DNA of 64,000 bases from contig NZ_QMEW01000021.1 in the NCBI RefSeq assembly GCF_003284965.1, positions 29,543-93,542 on the forward strand. Reading direction: 5' to 3'. Position 1 is the stretch's first letter. Each line of letters begins with the position of its first letter. Of this stretch, positions 49,173 to 56,969 are shown piece by piece. The stretch comes from Mycolicibacterium sp. GF69. Lineage in GTDB: Bacteria > Actinomycetota > Actinomycetes > Mycobacteriales > Mycobacteriaceae. Under the pieces are notes generated by a model. The model did no database searches and was not told where the DNA came from. It saw only the letters and a program-made list of their open reading frames with translations. A program made the position numbers and the translations under genes.

Positions 49173-49847
49173 CTACTCGTCTGCGTCGTCTAAGTCATCC
49201 AGGCCGTGTTCGATCGCGTATCGCGCCAATTCGACGCGGTTGGCCACCTGCAGCTTGCGGAACGTGGCCTGGACATGGTTCTCGACGGTGCGGTGGCTGA
49301 GCGACAGTCGGGCTGCGATCTGCTTGGCGGTCAGGCCTTTGGCGACGTAGCGCAGAATTTCGGTCTCCCGCTCGGTCAGGCTCGGCGTCTCCGGACCGCC
49401 GCCACGGTTCTGGGCGATGCGCCGATACTCACCCAGTACCAGCCCCGCTAACCCGGGTGTGAACACGGCTCGGCCTTCTGCGGTGGCGCGCACCGCGTCT
49501 CCCAGTTCCTGCTTCGATGCGCTCTTGACCAGATAGCCGGTGGCGCCGGCTTTCACCGCCTCGAGCACGTCCTCGCGCTCGTCGGAGGCCGACAGCACCA
49601 GGATCCTCGATGCCGGCGATACGGCGAGTACCTCGGCGGTGGCTTGCGCACCGTCGCCGTCGGCGAGTCGCATGTCCATCACCACGACGTCCGGCTGGAC
49701 CGCTGCGGCACGGCGGCGTGCAGCGCCGACCCCGTCGGCGGTGGCGACCACGGCGAAGCCGTCCTCCGCGAGGTCGCGGGCCACCGCGTCGCGCCAGATC
49801 GGATGGTCGTCGACAACCATCACGGTCGGGGTAGCGTCAGTTCCCAT
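49173..49847 (-). CDS. NarL/LuxR-type response regulator
   Basis: A 224-aa output protein of a two-component system. Receiver domain about 8-125: acidic pair DD in VMVVDDHPIWRDAV, phospho-acceptor Asp in VVVMDMRLADGDG, Lys in YLVKSAS. LuxR-type HTH about 155-215: LTERETEILRYVAKGLTAKQ, LSHRTVENHVQATFRKL. It overlaps the 3' end of the kinase gene by 28 bp, so the two are co-expressed and cognate. Target genes unknown; the DUF2339 gene downstream is a candidate. Confidence 0.92.
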   Translation of the reverse strand: MGTDATPTVMVVDDHPIWRDAVARDLAEDGFAVVATADGVGAARRRAAAVQPDVVVMDMRLADGDGAQATAEVLAVSPASRILVLSASDEREDVLEAVKAGATGYLVKSASKQELGDAVRATAEGRAVFTPGLAGLVLGEYRRIAQNRGGGPETPSLTERETEILRYVAKGLTAKQIAARLSLSHRTVENHVQATFRKLQVANRVELARYAIEHGLDDLDDADE

Positions 49848-50956
49848 TCCGTCCCACTCTCCGGCCCGGTGGTCAGCTTGGCGTTGCCGCCGAGCCAGTT
49901 CATCCGTCCGACAATCGATTTCGATACCCCGATGCGTCCCTCCCGCACCGCTTCCTCGAGCCGGCCCTCGGGGATCCCGGTGCCGTTGTCCCGGATACTG
50001 ACCGTGATCGCGTCCCCGAGGTCTTCGAGCAGCACGTATGCGTGGGCGCCCGGTCCGGCGTGGGCCGCCACGTTGTCGAGCGCGTTGACCACCGCGGCGG
50101 ACAACTCGGTGGCGACGACCGCCTCGAGGAGCACCGGGTCGGCGGGCAGGCTCACCGACACCCGGTCCGATGCCCGCTGCCGAAGGAGGGTGCCGATATC
50201 GGTCATCGCCCCGACCCGTGGCTCTGCCTCGCCCGAACTCACCAGGCGGCGCAATGCGCGTTCCTGTTCCCCCGCGAGCTCGGCGAGTTCGGCTGTGGGA
50301 CCGCCGATCTCACGGCCCCGCCGGGACACCAGCGCGAGCACCTGGATGGCGCCGTCGTGTACCTCACGCGACAACCTCTCGCGCTCTTGGTGCGCGGCCG
50401 CCAACCGCGCCGCCTGTTCGAGTTCCGAATGTGCACGACGCGCGGTCTGTGCGGCCATCCCAACCGCCAGGCCGACCGCGAGTTCGATGACGATCGTCGC
50501 GTTGCGGCCGAGGTCGTAGTTGATAAAGCCCTTGACGAGCGTGCTGGCGACCATCACCACCACTCCGGTGAGCATGCCCGCGATCGGACCCGCGACGATC
50601 GCGGCCGAGATCGTCGCGTTCGTGGCCCATAACGTCGTCGGCCACGACTGGTTGTCGAACGCCCACTGCGAGGAGGCCACCACCTCGGTCGACAGGATCA
50701 ACCCGGCGACCACCGCGATTTCGGCCAGCACCCACGCCGGGCGCCTGCCGAACCCCTGGAGATAGGCCACCGCGCACAGCGCACTCCACCCGAGCAAGAC
50801 CGCGAACAGTGTCCACGCCAGCCCGGGCCGGTTCAGATCGGCGTTGACCGACACCTGGAACCCGAGCGCGTAAATGCAACTCAACAGTCGAAACACCTGG
50901 GCGGCGCGCCACAGCGGGGTGGCCGGGTCCGGATTCTGCATGCTGTCCGGCATCAC
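49820..50956 (-). CDS. Membrane sensor histidine kinase, HisKA_3 (NarL/DesK) type
   Basis: A 378-aa kinase. About five to six membrane helices lie in residues 15-160 (WTLFAVLLGWSALCAVAYL, AIVAGPIAGMLTGVVVMVA). A dimerisation/phospho-acceptor helix contains His in LSREVHDGAIQVLALV, and the HATPase domain has N-box NALDNVAAHAG and G-box RDNGTGIPEG. There is no large extracytoplasmic sensor, so the signal is probably membrane-borne. Paired with the response regulator downstream. ATG at 50956 is used; an internal ATG at 50941 is possible. The amino-acid ABC ATPase gene ends directly upstream (50957). Confidence 0.9.
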   Translation of the reverse strand: MMPDSMQNPDPATPLWRAAQVFRLLSCIYALGFQVSVNADLNRPGLAWTLFAVLLGWSALCAVAYLQGFGRRPAWVLAEIAVVAGLILSTEVVASSQWAFDNQSWPTTLWATNATISAAIVAGPIAGMLTGVVVMVASTLVKGFINYDLGRNATIVIELAVGLAVGMAAQTARRAHSELEQAARLAAAHQERERLSREVHDGAIQVLALVSRRGREIGGPTAELAELAGEQERALRRLVSSGEAEPRVGAMTDIGTLLRQRASDRVSVSLPADPVLLEAVVATELSAAVVNALDNVAAHAGPGAHAYVLLEDLGDAITVSIRDNGTGIPEGRLEEAVREGRIGVSKSIVGRMNWLGGNAKLTTGPESGTEWELTLPRP

Positions 50957-51730
50957 CTAGAGCACCTTCGACAGAAACGCTTTCGTGCGTTCGTGTCGGG
51001 GGTTGGCCAGCACTTCACGGGGCGGACCGCTCTCGACGACGACGCCGCCGTCCATGAACACCAGATGGTTGGCCACCTCGCGGGCGAATCCCATCTCATG
51101 TGTCACCACGACCATCGTCATACCCTCGGCGGCAAGCTTTTTCATCACTTCGAGGACTTCGCCGACCAGCTCGGGGTCCAACGCGGACGTGGGCTCGTCG
51201 AAGAGCATGAGCTTCGGGCTCATCGCCAGGGCGCGGGCAATCGCGACGCGTTGCTGCTGGCCACCGGACAACTGGGCGGGATAGGCGTCGGCCTTCGGCG
51301 ACAACCCGACCTGGTCGAGCAAGTCTCTCGCGCGCGCGACCGCGACGTCTTTTTTGACCCGTTTGACATGAATGGGCGCTTCGCTGACGTTCTCCAACGC
51401 GGTGCGGTGGGGGAACAGGTTGAAGTGCTGGAAGACCATGCCGATGTCGCGCCGCTGTCTGGCGGCCTCGCGCGGCGACATCTCGTGAAGTTTGTTGCCG
51501 CGCTGCCGATATCCGATGAGTTCACCGTCGACGTACAGGCGGCCGGCGTTGATCTGTTCGAGATGGTTGATGCAGCGCAGGAACGTCGACTTGCCCGACC
51601 CGGACGGGCCGACCATGCACAGCACCTCACCTTCGCCGATCTCGAGCGTGATCCCGTTGAGCACCTGCAGCGCACCGAAGCTCTTGCAGACGCCTTCGGC
51701 CTTCACCATCGGCCTGGCCACCGGCGTCAC
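50957..51730 (-). CDS. Polar amino-acid ABC transporter ATPase (GlnQ/HisP-like)
   Basis: A 257-aa ATPase of the PAAT family: Walker A GPSGSGKSTFLRCINHLE, Q-loop GMVFQHFNLFPHRTALENV, signature LSGGQQQRVAIARAL, Walker B LMLFDEPTSALDPELVGEV, H-loop VVTHEMGFAREVA. It energises the permease encoded just upstream. GTG at 51730 forms a GTGA overlap with the permease stop (51727-51730), fixing the start; a frame continuing to 52585 lies within the permease gene. Likely substrate glutamine, glutamate or histidine-type amino acids, to be judged from the binding protein. Confidence 0.9.
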   Translation of the reverse strand: MTPVARPMVKAEGVCKSFGALQVLNGITLEIGEGEVLCMVGPSGSGKSTFLRCINHLEQINAGRLYVDGELIGYRQRGNKLHEMSPREAARQRRDIGMVFQHFNLFPHRTALENVSEAPIHVKRVKKDVAVARARDLLDQVGLSPKADAYPAQLSGGQQQRVAIARALAMSPKLMLFDEPTSALDPELVGEVLEVMKKLAAEGMTMVVVTHEMGFAREVANHLVFMDGGVVVESGPPREVLANPRHERTKAFLSKVL

Positions 51731-52659
51731 GGGTGCGCCTCCCCGGCGGTCTGCGCCTTGGCCAGCGCTTCGAGTTGTCTGGTGGTCAGCTTGCGCGACG
51801 CGCCACGCGAGTAGTGCCGCTCCAGGTAGTACTGGCCGACCATCAGGACGCTGGTGATCGCCAGATACCAGGTGGCAGCGACCAGCAGCAGCGGAACGGG
51901 TTCGAAGATGCGGGCCGCGATCTCGCGCGAGGTGATGCCGTACAGGTCCAGGGTGAACGGCACCGCAGTCACCAGCGACGTGGTCTTGAGCATGCTGATC
52001 ACTTCGTTGCCGGTCGGCGGGATGATCACCCGCATCGCCTGCGGAAGGACCGTACGCCGCATCGTCATTGCCCACGACATACCGAGCGCCGTGGAAGCCT
52101 CCGCCTGCCCCTCGGGCACGGAACTTATTCCGGCGCGGATGATCTCGGCCATATAAGCCGCCTCGTTGAGCGCCAGCCCGAGAATCGCGAGCAGAAACGG
52201 GATCGACAGTGACTGCAGGTCGAACCGGAGCAGCGACGGCCCGAACGGCACCCCGAGTTGGATGTTCCGGTAGATGGTGGGCAACAATCCCCAGAACACC
52301 AGTTGCACATAGACCGGAGTGCCGCGAAAGACCCAAAGGTACACCCATGCAACCGCTTTCAACACCGGGTTCGATGACAGCCGCATCACGGCAAGCAGCA
52401 CCCCGAGCGCGATCGCGAGCACCATCGAGTAGATGGTCAGTTGCACGGTGTTGACCACACCGACCTTGAGCACCCGCTCGTTGAACAGGTACTTCCAGTA
52501 CGTCGACCAGTGGTAGGCGTCGTTGGTCGCCGCCCCGTACAGGAACAGCCCGACCAGGATCAAGATGGCGACCGCCGCCACCCAACGCCAGGGGTGCCGC
52601 AACGGGACCGCGTCGATCGGAGCGGGGGCTGCGGATGACGACGTGTCGACGGCGGTCAT
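51727..52659 (-). CDS. Polar amino-acid ABC transporter permease (HisM/GlnP-like)
   Basis: A 310-aa permease with five to six membrane helices; the PAAT signature lies in NEAAYMAEIIRAGISSVPEG followed by QAEASTALGMSWAMTMRRTV (EAA loop). A single permease gene suggests a homodimeric channel. The N-terminus has an extra 35-residue Ala/Pro-rich cytosolic segment before the first helix, and the C-terminal 40 residues are charged. It is preceded by the binding-protein gene (11-bp gap) and coupled to the ATPase gene. Confidence 0.9.
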   Translation of the reverse strand: MTAVDTSSSAAPAPIDAVPLRHPWRWVAAVAILILVGLFLYGAATNDAYHWSTYWKYLFNERVLKVGVVNTVQLTIYSMVLAIALGVLLAVMRLSSNPVLKAVAWVYLWVFRGTPVYVQLVFWGLLPTIYRNIQLGVPFGPSLLRFDLQSLSIPFLLAILGLALNEAAYMAEIIRAGISSVPEGQAEASTALGMSWAMTMRRTVLPQAMRVIIPPTGNEVISMLKTTSLVTAVPFTLDLYGITSREIAARIFEPVPLLLVAATWYLAITSVLMVGQYYLERHYSRGASRKLTTRQLEALAKAQTAGEAHP

Positions 52660-52669
52660 CTCAAAGCGC

Positions 52670-53596
52670 CTAGGAGACGGCGCCGTTGACGACGGGCTTG
52701 TCGATCATCCCTCTTTCGACCCCCCAGTTGCTTGCGATCTCCTGGTAGGCGCCGGTCTCGATGAGATGCTCGAGCGCCATCTGCAGCGACTGCGCGAGCG
52801 CCGAGCCCTTCTGTACCGGCCAGCCGTACGGAGCAGCGTCGAACATCTCCCCGGCCGCTATCAACCTGCCGTTGGTCTCTTTGATCGCCCACGAGGTCAC
52901 GGGGGAGTCCGCAGACATCGCGTCCGTCTGGCCGAGCACCACCGCGTTGGTGGCCGCGTCTTGTCCGTCGAACCTGACGATCTCGATTGCCGGTTTGCCC
53001 GCATCGGTGCACGCTCTGCTTTTCGCCGGGAGTTCATCGGTGTCCTGGAACGTGGTGGCTTGTACGGCGACCTTCTTGCCGCAGGCGTCGTTCGGGTCGA
53101 TCGGCGCATCGGGTCGGTGCGCCCACAACGTCCCCGCGGAGAAGTAGGTGACGAAGTCGACCGACTCCTCCCGCTCCTTGGTGTCGGTGAACGACGACAT
53201 ACCCACGTCGAACGTGCCTTCCTGGATGGCGGGAATGATCATCGCGAAGTCGGCTTCGCGGTATTCGGGGGTCAAACCCAACGTCGCCGCGATCGCGTTC
53301 ATCAAGTCGACGTCGAATCCGACGATCTTTCCGCTGGGATCTTTGAACTCGTTGGGCTTGTAAGGGATGTTGACGCCGACGATCAGCTTCCCGGACGACT
53401 TGATGGCCTCGGGAACGGTGTTGGCGATCGACTCGACTTTCTGCGCCGACACGGTGGGCGGCTGGCTCGTGGCCCCGCCGCCACCACCGCCTTCGGTACC
53501 GCTCGCGCAGCCGGATATGGCGAGCGCACCAACCGCAGCAATGACCACCGCAAGGCGTCGGAATCTGCCTCGACGATTGGGACAGTCGCCTAACAC
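52670..53596 (-). CDS. Polar amino-acid ABC transporter substrate-binding lipoprotein
   Basis: A 308-aa lipoprotein: basic start, hydrophobic signal and lipobox ISGC (Cys about residue 30), then a glycine-rich linker and an SBP_bac_3 fold (LIVGVNIPYKPNEFKDPSGK, IVGFDVDLMNAIAATLGL, IQEGTFDVGMSSFTDTKERE, QTDAMSADSPVTSW). A Cys pair (DACGKK, SRACTD) may form a disulfide. Ligand likely a polar amino acid. First gene of the three-gene minus-strand transporter operon. GTG at 53596 was used; a -10 TACTGT (53647-53652) would leave a leader of about 44 nt. The rest of the 175-bp divergent gap shows no gene. Confidence 0.9.
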   Translation of the reverse strand: MLGDCPNRRGRFRRLAVVIAAVGALAISGCASGTEGGGGGGATSQPPTVSAQKVESIANTVPEAIKSSGKLIVGVNIPYKPNEFKDPSGKIVGFDVDLMNAIAATLGLTPEYREADFAMIIPAIQEGTFDVGMSSFTDTKEREESVDFVTYFSAGTLWAHRPDAPIDPNDACGKKVAVQATTFQDTDELPAKSRACTDAGKPAIEIVRFDGQDAATNAVVLGQTDAMSADSPVTSWAIKETNGRLIAAGEMFDAAPYGWPVQKGSALAQSLQMALEHLIETGAYQEIASNWGVERGMIDKPVVNGAVS

Positions 53597-53771
53597 GGAT
53601 GCCTACTTTCTGCGTCGCGGAACCGGCGCGAAGCACCGGTAACGGAACAGTAGTTGAGACCGCAGTCGGCGGCAGAGGAACCAAACCCGCACGTTTCGGG
53701 TCGTTGAACATAGGTCGAATCGATACCGAAATGCGACGACCATTGCCGTTGGGCTATGCCACACTGCGGCA

Positions 53772-54401
53772 ATGCAAAGGGCAATGGAAAGGCCACTCGA
53801 CAGCTCCGCACCGCCCAGCTTGCTGCGGCATCTGTGGAAAACGACCCTGATCTCGGGAATTCTCGCGGTCGCACTCGGCGTTCTCGTCTGGCTCTGGCCG
53901 GGCAAGACGATCGTCATCGCGGCGATCTTCTTCGGGGCGTATCTGCTGATCGCCGGCATCGCCCAGGTGATCTTCGCATTCAGCCTGCACGTATCGGCGG
54001 GCGGGCGCGTGCTGCTGTTCATCTCCGGCGCCGCCGCTCTGATCCTTGCCGTGCTGTGCTTCCGCAGTTTGCAGGAGTCGATCCTGCTGCTGGCCATCTG
54101 GATCGGTATCGGCTTCATCTTCCGCGGCGTCGCGACGGCGGTGTCGGCGATCAGCGACCCGACGCTGCCCGGCCGCGCGTGGGAGATCTTCGTCGGCGTC
54201 ATCAGCCTCATCGCGGGCGTGATCATGCTCGCCGCGCCGTTCGAGTCCCTGGCGATCCTGACCGTGGTGGCCGGTATCTCGCTGATCGTCATCGGGTTCT
54301 TCGAGATCGTGTCCGCGTTCGGTATCCGCAAGGCCTCCAAGAACCTCGACGGCACCGCCGGACCGACCAGCGCACCCGCGGCGGAAGAGCCGGTGAGCTA
54401 A
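53772..54401 (+). CDS. HdeD/DUF308-family membrane protein
   Basis: A 209-aa protein with six membrane helices in three pairs (ILAVALGVLVWLWPGKT, AAIFFGAYLLIAGIAQVIFA, ILLLAIWIGIGFIFRGVATA, VFVGVISLIAG-like segments), matching the HdeD/DUF308 repeats. In E. coli HdeD takes part in acid resistance; the mycobacterial role is unknown. ATG 53772 was taken; ATG 53784 (four codons in) is possible. The 3' end carries the CRP-like box of the cydA promoter. Confidence 0.85.
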   Translation: MQRAMERPLDSSAPPSLLRHLWKTTLISGILAVALGVLVWLWPGKTIVIAAIFFGAYLLIAGIAQVIFAFSLHVSAGGRVLLFISGAAALILAVLCFRSLQESILLLAIWIGIGFIFRGVATAVSAISDPTLPGRAWEIFVGVISLIAGVIMLAAPFESLAILTVVAGISLIVIGFFEIVSAFGIRKASKNLDGTAGPTSAPAAEEPVS

Positions 54402-54407
54402 CACACA
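54392..54407. promoter_or_regulatory. CRP-like box upstream of cydA
   Basis: GGTGA-GCTAAC-ACACA matches eight of ten positions of TGTGA-N6-TCACA. It is centred about 43 bp before the start predicted from the TAGGCT -10 (54431-54436), a class II activator position. It overlaps the stop codon of the hdeD-like gene. Confidence 0.45.
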
Positions 54408-54430
54408 CTGACGTCTACTACACCCCGTCG

Positions 54431-54448
54431 TAGGCTGTACTCACAGCC
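54431..54448 (+). promoter_or_regulatory. cydA -10 (TAGGCT) and start-site palindrome GGCTGT-N4-ACAGCC
   Basis: TAGGCT (54431-54436) predicts a start near 54443. A perfect inverted repeat GGCTGT/ACAGCC (54433-54438 with 54443-54448) straddles the -10 and start, where a repressor could sit. Shine-Dalgarno GGGAGAGGG follows, then ATG 54464. Confidence 0.45.
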
Positions 54449-54463
54449 ACGGGAGAGGGTGAG

Positions 54464-55915
54464 ATGGACGCGCTCGATGTGTCGCGGTGGCAGTTCGGCA
54501 TCACCACCGTCTACCACTTCATCTTCGTTCCGCTGACCATCGGCCTGGCGCCGTTGATCGCCGTCATGCAGACCGCCTGGGTGATCACCGGAAACACCGC
54601 CTGGTACCGGCTGACCCGCTTCTTCGGCAAGTTGTTCCTGATCAACTTCGCCCTGGGCGTGGCCACCGGCATCGTTCAGGAGTTCCAGTTCGGAATGAAC
54701 TGGAGCGAGTACTCGCGGTTCGTCGGGGACGTGTTCGGCGCGCCGCTGGCGATGGAGGGGCTGGCCGCCTTCTTCTTCGAGTCGACGTTTCTGGGCCTGT
54801 GGATCTTCGGCTGGACCCGGCTCCCCCGGCTCGTGCACCTTGCCTGTATCTGGGTGGTGGCGATCGCGGTGAACCTGTCGGCCTTCTTCATCATCGCGGC
54901 GAACTCCTGGATGCAGCACCCTGTCGGCGCCCGCTTCAATCCGGACACCGGCCGCGCCGAACTGACCAGCATCGTCGCGCTGTTCACCAACAACACCGCG
55001 ATCGCGGCGTTCTCGCATGCGGTGTTCGGGGCATTTCTGACCGCTGGGGCGTTCGTCGCCGGGGTGTGCGTGTGGTGGATGGTTCGGTCGCACCGGGACA
55101 AGGCCGAATCGCAGACGATGTTTCGGCCCGCCGCAATCATGGGCGCCTTGGTGGTGCTCGCATCGGCGACCGGTCTCGCGATCACCGGCGACGTGCAGGC
55201 CAAGCTGATGTTCGAACAACAGCCGATGAAGATGGCTTCCGCGGAATCCCTGTGCCACACCGCGACCGATCCCGACTTTTCGATCCTCACCGTCGGCACC
55301 CACAACAACTGCGACAGCGTGGTGCACCTCATCGAGGTGCCCTACGTGCTGCCGTTTCTGGCCAAGGGAGAGTTCGAGGGCGTTCGTCTCGAAGGCGTCC
55401 AGGACCTCCAGCAGCAGTATGTCGAGAAGTTCGGAGCTGGAGACTACCGGCCAAACTTGTTCGTGACGTACTGGGCCTTCCGGGCGATGATCGGATTGCT
55501 CGCTGTCCCAGCGTTATTCGCACTCGTGGTGCTCTGGTCCACCCGAGGCGGCCGGATTCCGCAGTCGCGGTGGCTTTCCCGGTTCGCGCTCCTGACGCTG
55601 CCGACACCGTTCCTGGCCAACAGTGCGGGTTGGATATTCACCGAGATGGGCCGTCAGCCGTGGGTGGTGGTACCGAATCCGACCGGCGACCAAGCGATCC
55701 GGCTCACCGTTGCCGACGGCGTTTCCGGGCATCCGGTCGGCATGGTGGTGCTGTCGCTGGTCGCCTTCACGCTGGTTTACGCGGCGCTCGCCGTCATCTG
55801 GTTCTGGCTCATCCGTCGCTACACAGTGGAAGGACCGCAGGAGCACGATTCCGAACCGGTCGCCCCGCTGCCGCCGGGCGAGGACGAGGTCGCGCCGCTG
55901 TCGTTCGCGTATTGA
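54464..55915 (+). CDS. cydA: Cytochrome bd ubiquinol/menaquinol oxidase subunit I
   Basis: A 483-aa haem-bearing subunit of the high-affinity terminal oxidase, which reduces oxygen to water with quinol as donor at low oxygen tension. About nine membrane helices. Haem ligands: His18 (TVYHFIFVPL), His185 (FSHAVFGAF) and Met395 (FTEMGRQPWVV); Glu98 and Glu106 line the proton path. The quinol-loop GDVQAKLMFEQQPMKMASAE is of the short actinobacterial type, without the E. coli insertion. First gene of cydABDC, with a CRP-like box and conventional Shine-Dalgarno upstream. Confidence 0.97.
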   Translation: MDALDVSRWQFGITTVYHFIFVPLTIGLAPLIAVMQTAWVITGNTAWYRLTRFFGKLFLINFALGVATGIVQEFQFGMNWSEYSRFVGDVFGAPLAMEGLAAFFFESTFLGLWIFGWTRLPRLVHLACIWVVAIAVNLSAFFIIAANSWMQHPVGARFNPDTGRAELTSIVALFTNNTAIAAFSHAVFGAFLTAGAFVAGVCVWWMVRSHRDKAESQTMFRPAAIMGALVVLASATGLAITGDVQAKLMFEQQPMKMASAESLCHTATDPDFSILTVGTHNNCDSVVHLIEVPYVLPFLAKGEFEGVRLEGVQDLQQQYVEKFGAGDYRPNLFVTYWAFRAMIGLLAVPALFALVVLWSTRGGRIPQSRWLSRFALLTLPTPFLANSAGWIFTEMGRQPWVVVPNPTGDQAIRLTVADGVSGHPVGMVVLSLVAFTLVYAALAVIWFWLIRRYTVEGPQEHDSEPVAPLPPGEDEVAPLSFAY

Positions 55916-55931
55916 GAGGGGTTGAGGCGCA

Positions 55932-56969
55932 ATGGCACTGCAGGAGTGGTGGTTTGTCGTACTGGCGGGCCTGTTCCTCGGGTTCTTCGTCCTCGAGGGG
56001 TTCGATTTCGGTGTCGGCATGTTGATGGGCATGTTCGGCCGCACCGGCGACGACCCCGAACGGCGCCGGCGCGCCGTGCTGAACACCATCGGACCGGTTT
56101 GGGACGGCAACGAGGTGTGGCTGATCACCGCGGGCGGTGCGATGTTCGCCGCCTTCCCCGACTGGTACGCGACAATGTTCTCGGGGCTCTACCTTCCGCT
56201 GCTGGCGATCCTCGTCGCGATGATCCTGCGCGTGGTGGCGATCGAATGGCGCGGCAAGATCGACGACCCGGGGTGGCGGCGCTGGGCCGACGTGGGGATC
56301 GCCGTCGGGTCGTGGGTGCCTGCGGTGCTGTGGGGTGTCGCGTTCGCCGCTCTGGTCCGCGGGCTGCCGATCGATGCCGACAAGCGGATGCACGCCTCCA
56401 TCGGCGACCTGCTGAATGGCTACACGCTGCTCGGCGGCGCCGCCACGGCCGGGCTCTTCCTTTTCCACGGCGCCGTGTTCGTGGCCCTGAAAACCGAAGG
56501 CGCAGTACGTGATGACGCGCTGCGCTTCGCCGGCCGGCTCGCGCTGCCGGTGACCGCGGTACTGGCCTCGTTCGGGCTGTGGACACAGTTGGCCCACGGC
56601 AAGGACTGGACGTGGATCGTGCTTCTCGTCGCCGGACTGGCCCAGCTGGCCGCGACCATCAGAGTGTGGCGCGGCATCGGCGAAGGCTGGGCGTTCGGAT
56701 ACACGACCGTCGTGGTCGCGGCGCTGGTGGTGCTGCTGTTCGGTGTGCTGTACCCGAACCTGATGCCGTCCACGCTCGACCCGGCGTACAGCCTGACCGT
56801 CGGAAACGCATCCTCGAGCCCCTACACGCTGCGGATCATGAGTTGGGCTGCGCTGGTGTTCGCGCCCTTGGTGCTGATGTATCAGGGTTGGACGTATTGG
56901 GTGTTCCGCCAACGAATCTCCGCCGAGCGGATTCCCGCGCCGGCGGGCTTGGCACGGCGGCTGACGTGA
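55932..56969 (+). CDS. cydB: Cytochrome bd oxidase subunit II
   Basis: A 345-aa membrane subunit with eight to nine helices that packs against CydA to complete the oxidase. Family landmarks: WWFVVLAGLFLGFFVLEGFDFGVG near the N-terminus, NTIGPVWDGNEVWLITAGGAMFAAFPDWYA, AIEWRGKIDDPGWRRWAD and the C-terminal SSPYTLRIMSWAALVFAPLVLMYQGWTYWVF. It starts 16 bp after the cydA stop. The stop overlaps the cydD start (GTGA), linking oxidase and assembly genes in one transcript. Confidence 0.97.
   Translation: MALQEWWFVVLAGLFLGFFVLEGFDFGVGMLMGMFGRTGDDPERRRRAVLNTIGPVWDGNEVWLITAGGAMFAAFPDWYATMFSGLYLPLLAILVAMILRVVAIEWRGKIDDPGWRRWADVGIAVGSWVPAVLWGVAFAALVRGLPIDADKRMHASIGDLLNGYTLLGGAATAGLFLFHGAVFVALKTEGAVRDDALRFAGRLALPVTAVLASFGLWTQLAHGKDWTWIVLLVAGLAQLAATIRVWRGIGEGWAFGYTTVVVAALVVLLFGVLYPNLMPSTLDPAYSLTVGNASSSPYTLRIMSWAALVFAPLVLMYQGWTYWVFRQRISAERIPAPAGLARRLT

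Noticed and set aside
53639..53655. Possible GlnR (nitrogen) box before the polar amino-acid transporter
   Set aside because: Only the first half (GTAAC) fits; the second half misses two conserved bases, so not enough to call.
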